Shown piece by piece: positions 1 through 8,851 of a stretch of DNA of 64,000 nt. The notes below the pieces were generated by a model. It had not been told where the DNA came from. It searched no databases and saw only the letters and a program-made list of their open reading frames with translations. Within the stretch, counting starts at the first letter, position 1, and each line of letters begins with the position of its first letter. The position numbers were made by a program, and so were the translations under genes. The stretch comes from Faecalibacterium sp. CAG:74 (lineage in GTDB: Bacteria > Bacillota > Clostridia > Christensenellales > Aristaeellaceae), in assembly GCA_000437595.1 (NCBI GenBank), contig FR899900.1, positions 133,721 through 197,720 on the forward strand. Direction: 5' to 3'.

Positions 1-1075
1 GAACCGGCGTGCTGGACACGTTGTACGCCCAGCGCAGACCCGCCTCGACGTCCGCCGAGTCATTGCTGACGACGAAACCGTCGATGTTCATGCCAAACCA
101 GCCGTCCGTGCCGGGGAACGTGAAGATGCCGTAGTCCTTGCCGTATTCCTGACCCATGCTGGTCATCAGCGGCTGCATCCAAGTGCCCATAATCTGCATG
201 GCATACGTCCCGGCGACAACCTGACCGCTCGCTTCGTACCAGTCACGGCTGGAATGGTCGGGCGCGACGTAATCCATCAGCTTGGCGTAGGTCGTCAGCA
301 CCTTCGTCACGTCTTCGACGTTGTAGATGCCGTTGATGAAGTCCTGATAAATCTTAGGATCGGTGCCCATCATGATGTCCTCGAACACCTGACACGCCGG
401 CCAGCCCTTGCGGTCGCCAAGGTCAATCGGGTACTCGCCGTCGGGCATTTTCGCCGCCAGCTGATCGCAGATGTCCCAGAACTCGTCCCATGTGATGTTC
501 TCGTGATCCGGAATCGCAATCCCGTACTTCTCAAACACATGGATGTTGTAGAAGATAACATTCGTCTTATGGATGCCGATCGGCACGACGTAGTTCTTGC
601 CATCAGGCGCGGTCAGCAAATCCTTGATGCCCGGCAGGATGCGCTCGTTGAGCTTCGCGTAGTCCCACAGCTTGGACAAGTCCAGCAGCATGTTCGCATC
701 GAGGTACGGCTGAATTTCCTGACCGGGATGCGCCTGGAATGTTTCAGGACTCTTGCCTACCTGCTGAAGCACCTTGACCTTCATAACCATGGCGCCGCCG
801 GCGCCGCCCGGAATGGCGTTCGACTTCGTTTTCACCTTGCCGTACGCGCCTTTGAATTCGTCGATGACGGATTCAATCGCATCCTTCTCGCCGCCCGCCG
901 TCCACCAGTGGTAGACGTTGACCGTGCCTTTCGCAGAAACATCCTCCAGCACAGCCGCGAAATCAATGTCATCGGCGCTGCGCTTCTCGCGTTTGGCGGC
1001 AAAGGCACTGGTCGTCAGCGACGTGATCGCCAGCACACCCGTCAGCAGCAGCGCACCGAATTTTTTCAGCTTCAT
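1..1075 (-). CDS. ABC sugar transporter substrate-binding protein (3' end outside window)
   Basis: Family 1 extracellular solute-binding protein (COG1653 type) that should capture a mono- or oligosaccharide outside the membrane for an ABC importer. About 358 residues are visible and the C-terminus runs off the left edge. The start at 1075 has a GAGGAGGAA ribosome site. Residues 1-26 form a Sec signal peptide ending SAFA-A, with no cysteine, so no lipobox. The mature N-terminus carries VNVYHWWTAGGEKD, then a GGAGGA...FQAHPGQE stretch, which resembles the glucose/galactose-binding branch of the family. It lies 34 bp after the CBM9-like gene, so the two are probably one operon. Transporter permeases are expected beyond the edge. 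The sugar is not determinable here. Confidence 0.88.
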   Translation of the reverse strand, partial: MKLKKFGALLLTGVLAITSLTTSAFAAKREKRSADDIDFAAVLEDVSAKGTVNVYHWWTAGGEKDAIESVIDEFKGAYGKVKTKSNAIPGGAGGAMVMKVKVLQQVGKSPETFQAHPGQEIQPYLDANMLLDLSKLWDYAKLNERILPGIKDLLTAPDGKNYVVPIGIHKTNVIFYNIHVFEKYGIAIPDHENITWDEFWDICDQLAAKMPDGEYPIDLGDRKGWPACQVFEDIMMGTDPKIYQDFINGIYNVEDVTKVLTTYAKLMDYVAPDHSSRDWYEASGQVVAGTYAMQIMGTWMQPLMTSMGQEYGKDYGIFTFPGTDGWFGMNIDGFVVSNDSADVEAGLRWAYNVSSTPV

Positions 1076-1109
1076 TGCTTGTTCCTCCTCTGAGAATACA
1101 GGGAATCTG

Positions 1110-1934
1110 TTACTCTTCCACGAACGTCATCGTCGCCCACAGGCTGGGGTTCTCGTCCACGTTGTGCATTGTGGGTTTGCGGTCGCGGCCGTCCAGCTGC
1201 GCGGAGTACTGCATCCGCAGGCTGTGAATGCCGGGGCACGGCAGGTCAACGTCAAGGATGGAGAAGTCAAAGCCAACGGTCGTGCCCGCAGCGGGAACCA
1301 GCTGCGCGATCTTATCATTGGAGAGGTTGTGCAGCGGGATCTTGCTTTCGAGGATGTAGCCGCCCATTTCCTTGTCGCGGACGGTCACGGCTTCGTAGTC
1401 GTCGAATACCAGCTCGTCGCCGTATTCACCCTGCGTCTCCCAGCCGAGATTGTCAGCGATCATGTCGCGGTCAATATAGTTGAAGAAGTCATATTCGTCC
1501 GTGGACTGCACGATGCGCCAGTCGGTCGCTTCGTACGCTGTACGGTTCGGGTCGGCGTTGGGGTTGGTGCTGAAGAAGAGGATGATGGCATCCAGTTCAT
1601 CCAGCGGGAAACCTTCGCGGTAGACAAACGGCGTGTCATCCCACACCTTCGCGGCGATGTAGAGGTTCTCTTCATCCCACATAGCGTAGATTTCCATCGA
1701 GCAGTCCGCTTCGCCGTCCCAGTGCTCAATCTGATCGACAATCTGCTTCTCGCTGTCAATGCGCAGGCAGCGGCTCGTGTCCCACTCGCTCAGGTCGCCG
1801 TCAATGACGACGTTCTTAGCGCGCGGGGCTTCCAGATTCGCGTCGGAATACGCCAGTGCAGCGGGGGCCGCAGCAAACATAGCCAGTGCCAGCACGGATG
1901 CGGCTGCCTTGCGAAGCCATCCAAAGTGTTTCAT
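1110..1934 (-). CDS. Secreted CBM9-like carbohydrate-binding protein
   Basis: 274 residues. Start 1934 is chosen over upstream in-frame codons because AGGGAGGAA precedes it and a clean signal peptide follows (residues 1-28, ending AALA-Y). The rest looks like one CBM9/DOMON-type beta-sandwich: VVIDGDLSEWD near the N-terminus, DEENLYIAAKVWDD in the middle and a YILESKIPL strand, all typical of the family 9 module of xylanases. No catalytic domain is present. Inference: it binds polysaccharide or its fragments at the cell surface and works with the following ABC binding protein. It could instead be a redox or heme DOMON protein, but I see no clear heme ligand pattern. Confidence 0.75.
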   Translation of the reverse strand: MKHFGWLRKAAASVLALAMFAAAPAALAYSDANLEAPRAKNVVIDGDLSEWDTSRCLRIDSEKQIVDQIEHWDGEADCSMEIYAMWDEENLYIAAKVWDDTPFVYREGFPLDELDAIILFFSTNPNADPNRTAYEATDWRIVQSTDEYDFFNYIDRDMIADNLGWETQGEYGDELVFDDYEAVTVRDKEMGGYILESKIPLHNLSNDKIAQLVPAAGTTVGFDFSILDVDLPCPGIHSLRMQYSAQLDGRDRKPTMHNVDENPSLWATMTFVEE

Positions 1935-2001
1935 GTCTCGTTCCTCCCTTTCAACATCGGAAACAAACTCAATTCGCACCATAGCGGTGCTTTCGTGATT
2001 C

Positions 2002-2030
2002 AGTATAATCCCAGCGCCTGTTTTGAACAA
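2002..2030 (-). promoter_or_regulatory. Promoter of CBM9-like/ABC binding protein operon
   Basis: On the minus strand TTGTTC (2030-2025), a 17-base spacer and TATACT (2007-2002) lie about 70 bp before the CBM9-like start. A small inverted repeat GCACC...GGTGC (about 1974-1990) lies between promoter and gene. Confidence 0.65.
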
Positions 2031-2133
2031 GGGAAAATCCAGCACTGCTATTGGGAAAATACAAAACACAACCAAACTTCTTTATGCGGTATTCGGTTTT
2101 TGTGCGCTTCCGTCAACACGGGGTACTTTTCTT

Positions 2134-2162
2134 TTGCATTTTCTCTGCGTATGTGCTATACT
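2134..2162 (+). promoter_or_regulatory. Promoter of sensor kinase/regulator pair
   Basis: TTGCAT (2134-2139), 17-base spacer, TATACT (2157-2162), 40 bp upstream of the kinase start. It is divergent from the CBM9-like promoter within the same 268-bp intergenic region. Confidence 0.7.
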
Positions 2163-2202
2163 GCTTCCATCAGCACAATGCGAAATAGAAAGGACGGCAT
2201 GT

Positions 2203-4053
2203 ATGCGAAAACTGACGTGTATGCGAATAAGCGCGAAAATGACCATCCTGTTTTCTGTGATTGCCGCCTGCATGATTGCCGTCAACTCTGTTCTTGCGAC
2301 GCTCTCCGAGATACAGAACATCCTGCTGTACGAGGAAGACAACCTGAACGCGATGGCGAGCAAAATCGTCGCGGCGTTCGAGCAGAACATCACCGTCATG
2401 GGCTATGCGCTGGACGGCTTGAAACAGGATAATGACTTCATGGCTGCGCTCAATACCATCTACACATTAGGCGAAGACATGGAGACGACGTCCGAATACC
2501 ATCAGGCGCAGAACACGCTTTCCGCCGCGCTTTTCCATGAGCCGCTGAACGACTACTTCTACCGTATCAACGTGCTGACAATGGACGGTTTCTACCTGTC
2601 CAGCCGCTACGAAACGATTGGTCTGCTGGAAAACTACTCGGATGAGCTGCGCACCGTCATGCTCCGCCTGCCCTACCTGAACGAGCGCAACCGGGGGCTG
2701 AGCCAGAAGACGCTTGTCCGCCCGCACATTGACCCGTGGTTCGTCGCGCGCCCGATTTCTATCTATACGCTGATGTCCCCTGCCGTTTATCACGGCAAAC
2801 AGATCGGCTTTGTGGAGGTCAATGCGCTTTCAACCGACCTGTTCGACATTTTCTCCTCCAACGACATGGCAGGATTCCGCGCCACCGCCTACGACGCGGA
2901 CGGCCGCCTGTTCCACCGCAATTTCGATGACACCATCGACTACTCCGCCGCCGAATACGGCAGCATGACCGAGTGCAGCGACAAAAACGGCGACACCTAC
3001 TACGTCGTCAAGGAGCATTGCAGCTGGCTGGGCTTCGACATTTATGCCGCCCAGCGTACCGCGGTTTTCGAGTCGTCCATCCACTCCGTCATCCTCCACC
3101 ATGTGCTGGTCAGTCTGCTGGTGCTGTTCATCGCTGAAGTGTTCATCATCCTCTCGTCGCATCAGCTCAGCCGCTCGATTCTGCGCCTGACGCGCAAGGT
3201 TTCCCAGCTGTCCGACCCGGCGGCAATAGCTGAGCGTCCCCTGCTGCCCGAAGAAATGCCGAAGGTCACGAACCCGCACGACGTGGAGATGCGCGAACTG
3301 GAGGACGTGTTTGACAAGCAGGTAATGGAGCTGAAAACTGCCATGCGCAACGACGCAGAGCTGCGCGAGAGCAATCTCCGTTCACGGCTGAACGCGCTGC
3401 AGGCGCAGATTAACCCGCACTTCATTTACAACACGCTCAACATCATCTCCGCAAAGTCGATGGAAGCCGGGAACGAGGAGGTCATCGACATCTGCGGGAA
3501 ATTCGCCCGGATGCTGCGCTACTCCACCGACCTGCGCAGCAAAACCGCGACGCTCCAGGAGGAAATCGCCCACGTTCGCAATTATCTGGCACTCGCGAAA
3601 GCTCGTTTGGAGGATCGGCTGGAATACACCATCGACATACCGGACGCTTTCTCGCATCTGACACTGCCGAAGCTCTCCCTCCAGCCCATCGCGGAAAACG
3701 CCATTTCCCACGGTTATCAGGGGTCAAGCGGCACAATTCACATCACCATTTCCGGCACGGTCGATGAGGACGGCTGCCTGCATCTGCTGATTTGCGACGA
3801 CGGCTGCGGCTTCGGGGAGGAAATCCTGTCGCACCTGCGGGAAGAATTCAGCCACATTGAAGCGGGTGAACTGACCGAGCCGGAAAACACGTCCGCCCAT
3901 ATTGGGCTTGTCAACACCTATCGCCGCCTGTTCTATTTCAGCCGCGGCGCAATTCGGATGCGCGTCCGCAATGACGGCGGCGCAGTAGTCGAACTGATTG
4001 AAACGCGTACCAGTGAGGAGGAAGACGATGTACACCATTCTGATCGTAGATGA
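2203..4053 (+). CDS. YesM-type sensor histidine kinase
   Basis: 616 residues. The ATG at 2203 follows GAAAGGA at good spacing; the longer in-frame extension upstream would cover the promoter and is rejected. Architecture: membrane segment at about residues 13-33, extracellular sensor to about 275, second membrane segment (SLLVLFIAEVFIIL), HAMP-like linker, His_kinase domain with phospho-acceptor His406 in INPHFIYNTLN, then an HATPase domain with AENAISHG and DDGCGFG. In Firmicutes this class senses extracellular carbohydrates and controls ABC sugar uptake genes. It overlaps the regulator gene by 26 bp. The divergent CBM9/ABC genes are the likely target. Confidence 0.93.
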   Translation: MRKLTCMRISAKMTILFSVIAACMIAVNSVLATLSEIQNILLYEEDNLNAMASKIVAAFEQNITVMGYALDGLKQDNDFMAALNTIYTLGEDMETTSEYHQAQNTLSAALFHEPLNDYFYRINVLTMDGFYLSSRYETIGLLENYSDELRTVMLRLPYLNERNRGLSQKTLVRPHIDPWFVARPISIYTLMSPAVYHGKQIGFVEVNALSTDLFDIFSSNDMAGFRATAYDADGRLFHRNFDDTIDYSAAEYGSMTECSDKNGDTYYVVKEHCSWLGFDIYAAQRTAVFESSIHSVILHHVLVSLLVLFIAEVFIILSSHQLSRSILRLTRKVSQLSDPAAIAERPLLPEEMPKVTNPHDVEMRELEDVFDKQVMELKTAMRNDAELRESNLRSRLNALQAQINPHFIYNTLNIISAKSMEAGNEEVIDICGKFARMLRYSTDLRSKTATLQEEIAHVRNYLALAKARLEDRLEYTIDIPDAFSHLTLPKLSLQPIAENAISHGYQGSSGTIHITISGTVDEDGCLHLLICDDGCGFGEEILSHLREEFSHIEAGELTEPENTSAHIGLVNTYRRLFYFSRGAIRMRVRNDGGAVVELIETRTSEEEDDVHHSDRR

Positions 4054-5536
4054 TGAGCGTCCCGCGCAGACGTTCATCAAAGCCATCTGCCAGAAATACT
4101 GCCCTGCGTTTGACACCATTCTGCTCTCCGGCAGCGCCGACGATGCCCTCCAGCTGATGGCGCAGCAGCACGTCCATGTGCTGGTAACGGACATCAGTAT
4201 GCCGGGCATCAACGGCATTGAATTGGCGCAGCGCGTCCGGCAGCTGTATCCGCGGACGCATACAGTGATTGTCTCCGGCTACGCGGAATTTGAGTTCGCG
4301 CGCGGGGCAATTCAGGCGGGCGTGGATGATTATCTGCTCAAGCCCGTGGAAATCCAGAGTTTCCGGCAAATTCTCGACCGAATCCGCGAAACGCTCGATG
4401 CAGAAGCAAACAACCTGATGGAGGAAACGCTGACTCGCCTGCTCTGCGGTGAAGCAGTCGATGAGCCGCTGCTCTGCTCTCTGTTTTCCAGCCGTATGAT
4501 GCGCTTTGCCCTTGTCCGTCAGGGCAATTTGTTCACCGTACGCTTCGCAAAATTCCGCACAGCGCAGCTTCGTCAGGTGCATCAGGCGGGCTGGATTGCG
4601 TTTTATGGGCGCGATGAACAGGAAACCATTCTCCTGCGCAGCAGTGCCGATCGGCAGAAGCGTTTTCCCGACGAGCTGTCCGACCTGCTTAAAGCCGACT
4701 TTCCGGATCTGCCCTGTACGGCGATTTACGCGCCGGAAGATGCCGACATTCTCACCTTGCCGCAGTTTTTGAGCCGCGCTGCAGGGCGCATGGTGAATAC
4801 CGTCGTCATCGGCAAGGGGCAGCTTGTTCCGCTGAACGCACCGCAAAGTGCCTTACAGCCGTCCGTCCTGTCCGCTGCGACAAAAAAGCGCATTGCGTCA
4901 TTCGTCGAAACAGGCAATACACGGATGCTGAAAGAGCTGTTTGTGTCCCTTGCAATCGAATGGAATCAGAACAGCCTGCCGCAGATTCAGGCGGAAGACT
5001 TATGCTACCAGCTGATTCTGTACACGGCTGACTTGGGCGTTCCCGGCCCCAAAAGGAAGCGCGAGCAGATTCTGCGCGAGGCAAACGAACTATACGGCAG
5101 CGCCTCCTCCTACGGCGACCTGCTGGCGAGCCTGTACTCCCTGATTTTTGAGGAAGGGTTCATCCGTGACAAGAACGTCAGCGCGAACGAGCTGTGCGAA
5201 TACACGCTGAACTACATTCGCGAAAACTACGCCCAGCCGCTGAGCATCCCGCGTATCTGCACCGATGTTGGCATCAGCCAGACGTACCTGTCGCGCCTGC
5301 TGCGCAAGTATGCCGGAACGACGTTCAACACCTTCCTAACGCAGTGCCGCATGGACGCCGCGAAGCAGATGCTGCGTGAACATCCGGATATTCTGCTGCA
5401 TGAAGTGGCGGCGTGCGTCGGGTATGACGACCAGTCGTATTTCAGCAAGATTTTCCGCAATGAAACAGGCATGACGCCATCGCAGTATGCTGCGACGTTT
5501 GCGGCAGATGCGCCGACTCAGCCGCCGAAAACGTGA
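4028..5536 (+). CDS. YesN-type response regulator, AraC-like output
   Basis: 502 residues. Start ATG 4028 has GAGGAGGAA upstream and lies inside the end of the kinase gene, so the pair is translationally coupled. An N-terminal receiver domain (ILIVDDERPA; phospho-acceptor Asp55 in VTDISMP; KP switch at LLKPVE) is followed by a long central region with no motif I recognise. At about residues 395-495 are two helix-turn-helix motifs of AraC type (ISQTYLSRLLRKYAG and FSKIFRNETGMTPSQY). It should activate sugar-uptake genes on a signal from the preceding kinase. A terminator follows. Confidence 0.93.
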   Translation: MYTILIVDDERPAQTFIKAICQKYCPAFDTILLSGSADDALQLMAQQHVHVLVTDISMPGINGIELAQRVRQLYPRTHTVIVSGYAEFEFARGAIQAGVDDYLLKPVEIQSFRQILDRIRETLDAEANNLMEETLTRLLCGEAVDEPLLCSLFSSRMMRFALVRQGNLFTVRFAKFRTAQLRQVHQAGWIAFYGRDEQETILLRSSADRQKRFPDELSDLLKADFPDLPCTAIYAPEDADILTLPQFLSRAAGRMVNTVVIGKGQLVPLNAPQSALQPSVLSAATKKRIASFVETGNTRMLKELFVSLAIEWNQNSLPQIQAEDLCYQLILYTADLGVPGPKRKREQILREANELYGSASSYGDLLASLYSLIFEEGFIRDKNVSANELCEYTLNYIRENYAQPLSIPRICTDVGISQTYLSRLLRKYAGTTFNTFLTQCRMDAAKQMLREHPDILLHEVAACVGYDDQSYFSKIFRNETGMTPSQYAATFAADAPTQPPKT

Positions 5537-5548
5537 TTTTTCCTTTTT

Positions 5549-5575
5549 GCCGCCAATCAACTGGCGGCTTTTTTG
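5549..5575 (+). terminator. Rho-independent terminator after YesN-type regulator
   Basis: Stem GCCGCCA (5549-5555) with TGGCGGC (5562-5568), six-base loop, followed by a T run. Confidence 0.88.
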
Positions 5576-5627
5576 CTTTTCATCCGTTTTTCATTGCGGA
5601 AAAAAGCGTCACTTTTGCCCGTTCCCC

Positions 5628-5656
5628 TTGCAAATCAAACCAAAATCGGCTATGAT
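5628..5656 (+). promoter_or_regulatory. lepA promoter
   Basis: TTGCAA (5628-5633), 17-base spacer, TATGAT (5651-5656), about 54 bp before lepA. Confidence 0.7.
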
Positions 5657-5709
5657 AAGATTGTGGTATTTTGAGCCTGTGATAAGGCTTTTGACGGAGG
5701 GATTTCAGC

Positions 5710-7515
5710 GTGTCCGATAGATTATCGAAGATTCGCAATTTCTGCATTATTGCCCATATTGACCATGGCAAGTCCACGCTGGCTGACCGCATTCTGGAAA
5801 CGACGGGCGTTTTCCAGAAGCGCGAGATGGTGGAGCAGATTCTGGACAGCATGGAGCTGGAACGCGAGCGCGGCATCACCATCAAGTCCAAGGCGGTGCA
5901 TATGCACTATACCGCCAAGGACGGCAAAACCTACACGCTCAACCTGATTGACACGCCCGGCCATGTGGACTTCACCTACGAAGTCAGCCGTGCGCTGGCG
6001 GCGTGCGAAGGCGCGCTGCTGGTGGTGGACGCGACGCAGGGCATTGAGGCGCAGACGCTGGCGAACTGCTATATGGCGCTCGACCATGACCTCGAAATCA
6101 TCCCGGTCATCAACAAAATTGACCTACCCAGCGCGCAGCCGGAAGAAGTCCGGCAGGAAATTGAGGACGTTATCGGGCTGGATGCGTCCTATGCACCGTG
6201 CGTGAGCGCGAAAACTGGCCTGAACATCGATCAAGTGCTGGAAGCAGTGGTGAATTACGTTCCCGCGCCGCAGGGCGACGAGAACGCACCGCTGCAGGCA
6301 CTGATTTTCGATGCGTTCTACGACAACTACCGCGGTGCAATCTGCTTCATCCGCGTCAAGCAGGGCACAATCCGCACGGGAATGCGGATGCGCATGATGG
6401 CGACGGGCGGCGAGTTCGACATTGTGGAAGTCGGCACGTTCGCGCCGAGCTATCAGCCGTGCGACGAATTGAAAGCGGGCGACGTAGGCTATGTCGCGGC
6501 CTCCATCAAGGATGTGCGTGAAACCCGCGTCGGCGACACAATTACCGACGCCATGAATCCGGCGGATTGCCCCCTGCCCGGCTATCGGCAGGTGACGCCG
6601 ATGGTCTACTGCGGCGTGTATCCGGCGGACGGCGCGGACTATCCGGCGCTCAAAGATGCGCTGGAGAAGCTGCGCATGAACGACGCTTCCCTCTCCTTTG
6701 ACCCGGAAACGTCCGTCGCACTGGGCTACGGCTTCCGCTGTGGCTTCTTGGGGCTGCTGCACATGGACATCATCACCGAGCGGCTGGAGCGCGAATGGGA
6801 CTTGAACCTCGTCACCACCGCGCCGAGCGTCATCTACCGCATTACGAAAACCGATGGCACGGTGCTGATGTGCGACAACCCGATGGCGCTGCCGCCCATT
6901 GGCGAAATTGCCATGATGGAAGAGCCGTTCGTCCACGCGGAAATCTTCACGCCGCAGGACAGCGTCGGCACGATTATGGACTTGTGTCAAGACCGGCGCG
7001 GCATCTTCCTTGACATGCAGTACGAGGGCACGCGCGTCAAGCTGAATTACGACATTCCGCTCAACGAAATCATCTTCGACTTTTTTGACCAGATTAAGAG
7101 CCGCAGCCGCGGATACGCCTCGTTCGACTACGAATTCAAGGACTACCGCGAGAGCCAATTGGTCAAGCTGGATATTCTGCTCAACGGCGAAATCTGCGAC
7201 GCGTTCTCTATCATCGTTCACCGCGACAAGGCGTATGGGCGCGGGCGTTCCATCTGCGAGAAGCTCAAAGACGTCATCCCGCGGCAGATGTTCGAGATTC
7301 CGATTCAGGCGGCCATCGGCGGCAAGGTCATCGCGCGTGAAACCGTCAAGGCGATGCGCAAGGACGTGCTGGCAAAGTGCTACGGCGGCGACATCAGCCG
7401 AAAGAAAAAGCTGCTGGAAAAGCAGAAAGAGGGCAAGAAGCGAATGCGGCAGTTCGGCACGGTGCAAGTGCCCAGCGAGGCATTCCTTGCCGTGCTGAAG
7501 ATGGACAGCAACTGA
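5710..7515 (+). CDS. lepA: Elongation factor 4 (LepA), ribosomal back-translocase GTPase
   Basis: 601 residues, the normal length for EF4. GTG start at 5710 with GGAGGG upstream. GTPase motifs are in order: P-loop AHIDHGKST near residue 14, the RGITIKSKA switch, DTPGHVDF and NKIDLP. The EF-G-like domains follow, then the LepA C-terminal domain ending in [10 protein letters not shown]. It acts on stalled or mistranslocated ribosomes. The SLOG gene follows after 20 bp, probably on the same transcript. Confidence 0.97.
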   Translation: MSDRLSKIRNFCIIAHIDHGKSTLADRILETTGVFQKREMVEQILDSMELERERGITIKSKAVHMHYTAKDGKTYTLNLIDTPGHVDFTYEVSRALAACEGALLVVDATQGIEAQTLANCYMALDHDLEIIPVINKIDLPSAQPEEVRQEIEDVIGLDASYAPCVSAKTGLNIDQVLEAVVNYVPAPQGDENAPLQALIFDAFYDNYRGAICFIRVKQGTIRTGMRMRMMATGGEFDIVEVGTFAPSYQPCDELKAGDVGYVAASIKDVRETRVGDTITDAMNPADCPLPGYRQVTPMVYCGVYPADGADYPALKDALEKLRMNDASLSFDPETSVALGYGFRCGFLGLLHMDIITERLEREWDLNLVTTAPSVIYRITKTDGTVLMCDNPMALPPIGEIAMMEEPFVHAEIFTPQDSVGTIMDLCQDRRGIFLDMQYEGTRVKLNYDIPLNEIIFDFFDQIKSRSRGYASFDYEFKDYRESQLVKLDILLNGEICDAFSIIVHRDKAYGRGRSICEKLKDVIPRQMFEIPIQAAIGGKVIARETVKAMRKDVLAKCYGGDISRKKKLLEKQKEGKKRMRQFGTVQVPSEAFLAVLKMDSN

Positions 7516-7535
7516 CGCTGTCAGGAGGAAAAAAC

Positions 7536-8180
7536 ATGCTGTACCGCAAGTCTCAGGTCAGCGACCGCTGGCTTCGTGCGCCGCTCCAAGCGCCCACTGC
7601 GCTGCATCAGCCGCTTTCCTACATTTCCCGCAGCCATATTGCCGACGTGTTTGCGTCGCAGGAGAACGGGCGAAAGGACATTTCCGTCTGCTTCACGGGG
7701 CATCGGGCGATTCCGCCGCAGGAGCTTCCTGCGCTGACAGAGCGGCTTGACCGGGTGCTGAAAGCACTGTATCAGCACGGGTTTCGGGATTTTATCTGCG
7801 GCGGCGCGCTGGGATTTGACACGCTGGCAGCGCAGCGCATTCTGCTGATGCGGACGCACCATGCGGATGTTCGGCTTCGGCTGGCGATTCCGTGCAGCAC
7901 GCAGTCCGCGCGATGGAAAGCGTCGGATTGCCTGATTTACGAGCAGCTGCTGTATGCCGCCGACGAGACAGTTGTCCTCTCCAGCCACTACTATGAGGGC
8001 TGCATGTACATGCGGAATCGGTACATGGTGGACAACAGCGCATTTTGCGTCTGCTACCTGAATCGGCAGAAGGGCGGCACGATGTACACCGCGCTCTACG
8101 CCATGCAGGAGGGGCTTCCGCTGCTGAATTTGGCAATCGCCAGCGACTGCGAGCGCCTGATTCAGAAAGCAAAGGTATGA
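7536..8180 (+). CDS. SLOG-superfamily protein (YpsA/DUF1273-like)
   Basis: 214 residues, ATG 7536 with AGGAGG at good spacing. A Rossmann-like SLOG fold is indicated by VCFTGHR after about 48 residues and by GGALGFDTLAA, the nucleotide-binding glycine motif shared with YpsA and DprA-like proteins. Members bind nucleotide-related ligands; no enzymatic reaction can be assigned. The roughly 45-residue N-terminal extension before the SLOG core has no feature I recognise. It lies downstream of lepA and is closed by its own terminator. Confidence 0.75.
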   Translation: MLYRKSQVSDRWLRAPLQAPTALHQPLSYISRSHIADVFASQENGRKDISVCFTGHRAIPPQELPALTERLDRVLKALYQHGFRDFICGGALGFDTLAAQRILLMRTHHADVRLRLAIPCSTQSARWKASDCLIYEQLLYAADETVVLSSHYYEGCMYMRNRYMVDNSAFCVCYLNRQKGGTMYTALYAMQEGLPLLNLAIASDCERLIQKAKV

Positions 8181-8185
8181 AAAAA

Positions 8186-8215
8186 GCAGGGGAATGCTTG
8201 TTTCCCCTGCTTTTT
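8186..8215 (+). terminator. Terminator after SLOG gene
   Basis: Stem GCAGGGGAA (8186-8194) with TTCCCCTGC (8202-8210), then TTTTT. The T run lies directly against the inverted-repeat element that follows. Confidence 0.88.
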
Positions 8216-8216
8216 A

Positions 8217-8377
8217 TACTAATTCGATTCTAAAACATGGCATCGAGCATAGCAGATTTTTCGTTCCGGCAAAGCTGAGTGAAGCGAGGCGTACTGGAGG
8301 TACGCGCGAGCGGAACGAAGCAAAGCCGGGGCGGAAAAGATGCTGTGCGAATGACATGCTTTAGATGAGAAGTAGTA
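8217..8377. repeat. MITE-like inverted-repeat element, copy 1 (161 bp, TTA duplication)
   Basis: A non-coding 161-bp segment that is a long imperfect palindrome. Its ends are TACTAATTCGATTCTAAA and, read inward from the other side, TACTACTTCTCATCTAAA. The centre is a small hairpin GCGTAC-TGGAG-GTACGC. TTA flanks it on both sides (8214-8216 and 8378-8380), as expected of a 3-bp target duplication. Size, end sequence and central hairpin match the copy at 56390. It sits between the SLOG terminator and the stop codon of the convergent DUF1622 gene. No transposase gene is nearby. Confidence 0.78.
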
Positions 8378-8380
8378 TTA

Positions 8381-8773
8381 TCACGGTTTTGATGTCTCTG
8401 CCGTTTTTTCGGCTTCCTCCATCGCTTTGAGCTTGAGCAGGCGCTCGTCATGCTCTTCTTCCACCTTGATTTCCCAGTGCAGCAGCAGCGTCAGCACACC
8501 GCGCAGCGCAATGACCGCACCCAGAATCAGCAGTTCCGTCCATTCGCGGACGATGACCGTGCGCAGCACTTCGCCGCCGAGCTTGAATTCCAACGCAAGT
8601 GCAATGCCCTGCGCCAATTCAAGCCGGAGATGCTCATTGTGCTTGAAGTAGCTGACGACGCCCTTCACCGCCGTGATAATCAGAATAGCGATGCCCGCCA
8701 GCTCCGCCAGCACAATGCCCAATTCTGCTGAATAATGTACCAGTTTTTCCAGAAAACTGATGATGGTATCCAT
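8381..8773 (-). CDS. DUF1622 family membrane protein
   Basis: 130 residues, start at 8773 preceded by AAAGGAGGTG. Two predicted membrane helices, one at about residues 15-40 (ELAGIAILIITAVKGVV) and one at about 78-98, are separated by an LRLELAQGIALALEFKLGGEVLRT amphipathic stretch (split here: LRLELAQGIALALEF, then KLGGEVLRT) characteristic of DUF1622. A charged cytoplasmic tail rich in Glu and Lys ends the protein. Function is unknown. It is divergent from hemW, and its stop codon abuts the duplicated TTA of the repeat element. Confidence 0.8.
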   Translation of the reverse strand: MDTIISFLEKLVHYSAELGIVLAELAGIAILIITAVKGVVSYFKHNEHLRLELAQGIALALEFKLGGEVLRTVIVREWTELLILGAVIALRGVLTLLLHWEIKVEEEHDERLLKLKAMEEAEKTAETSKP

Positions 8774-8851
8774 TTTCGTACACCTCCTTTGCCACTTTTT
8801 CTATTGTAGCGGATTTTTCCGCATTTGAACAGTCCTTTACAGGTGATTTGA

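Noticed and set aside
2023..2202. Longer N-terminus for the YesM-type kinase starting at 2023
   Set aside because: The extension would cover the TTGCAT-17-TATACT promoter and has no ribosome site, whereas 2203 has one and starts just before the first membrane helix.
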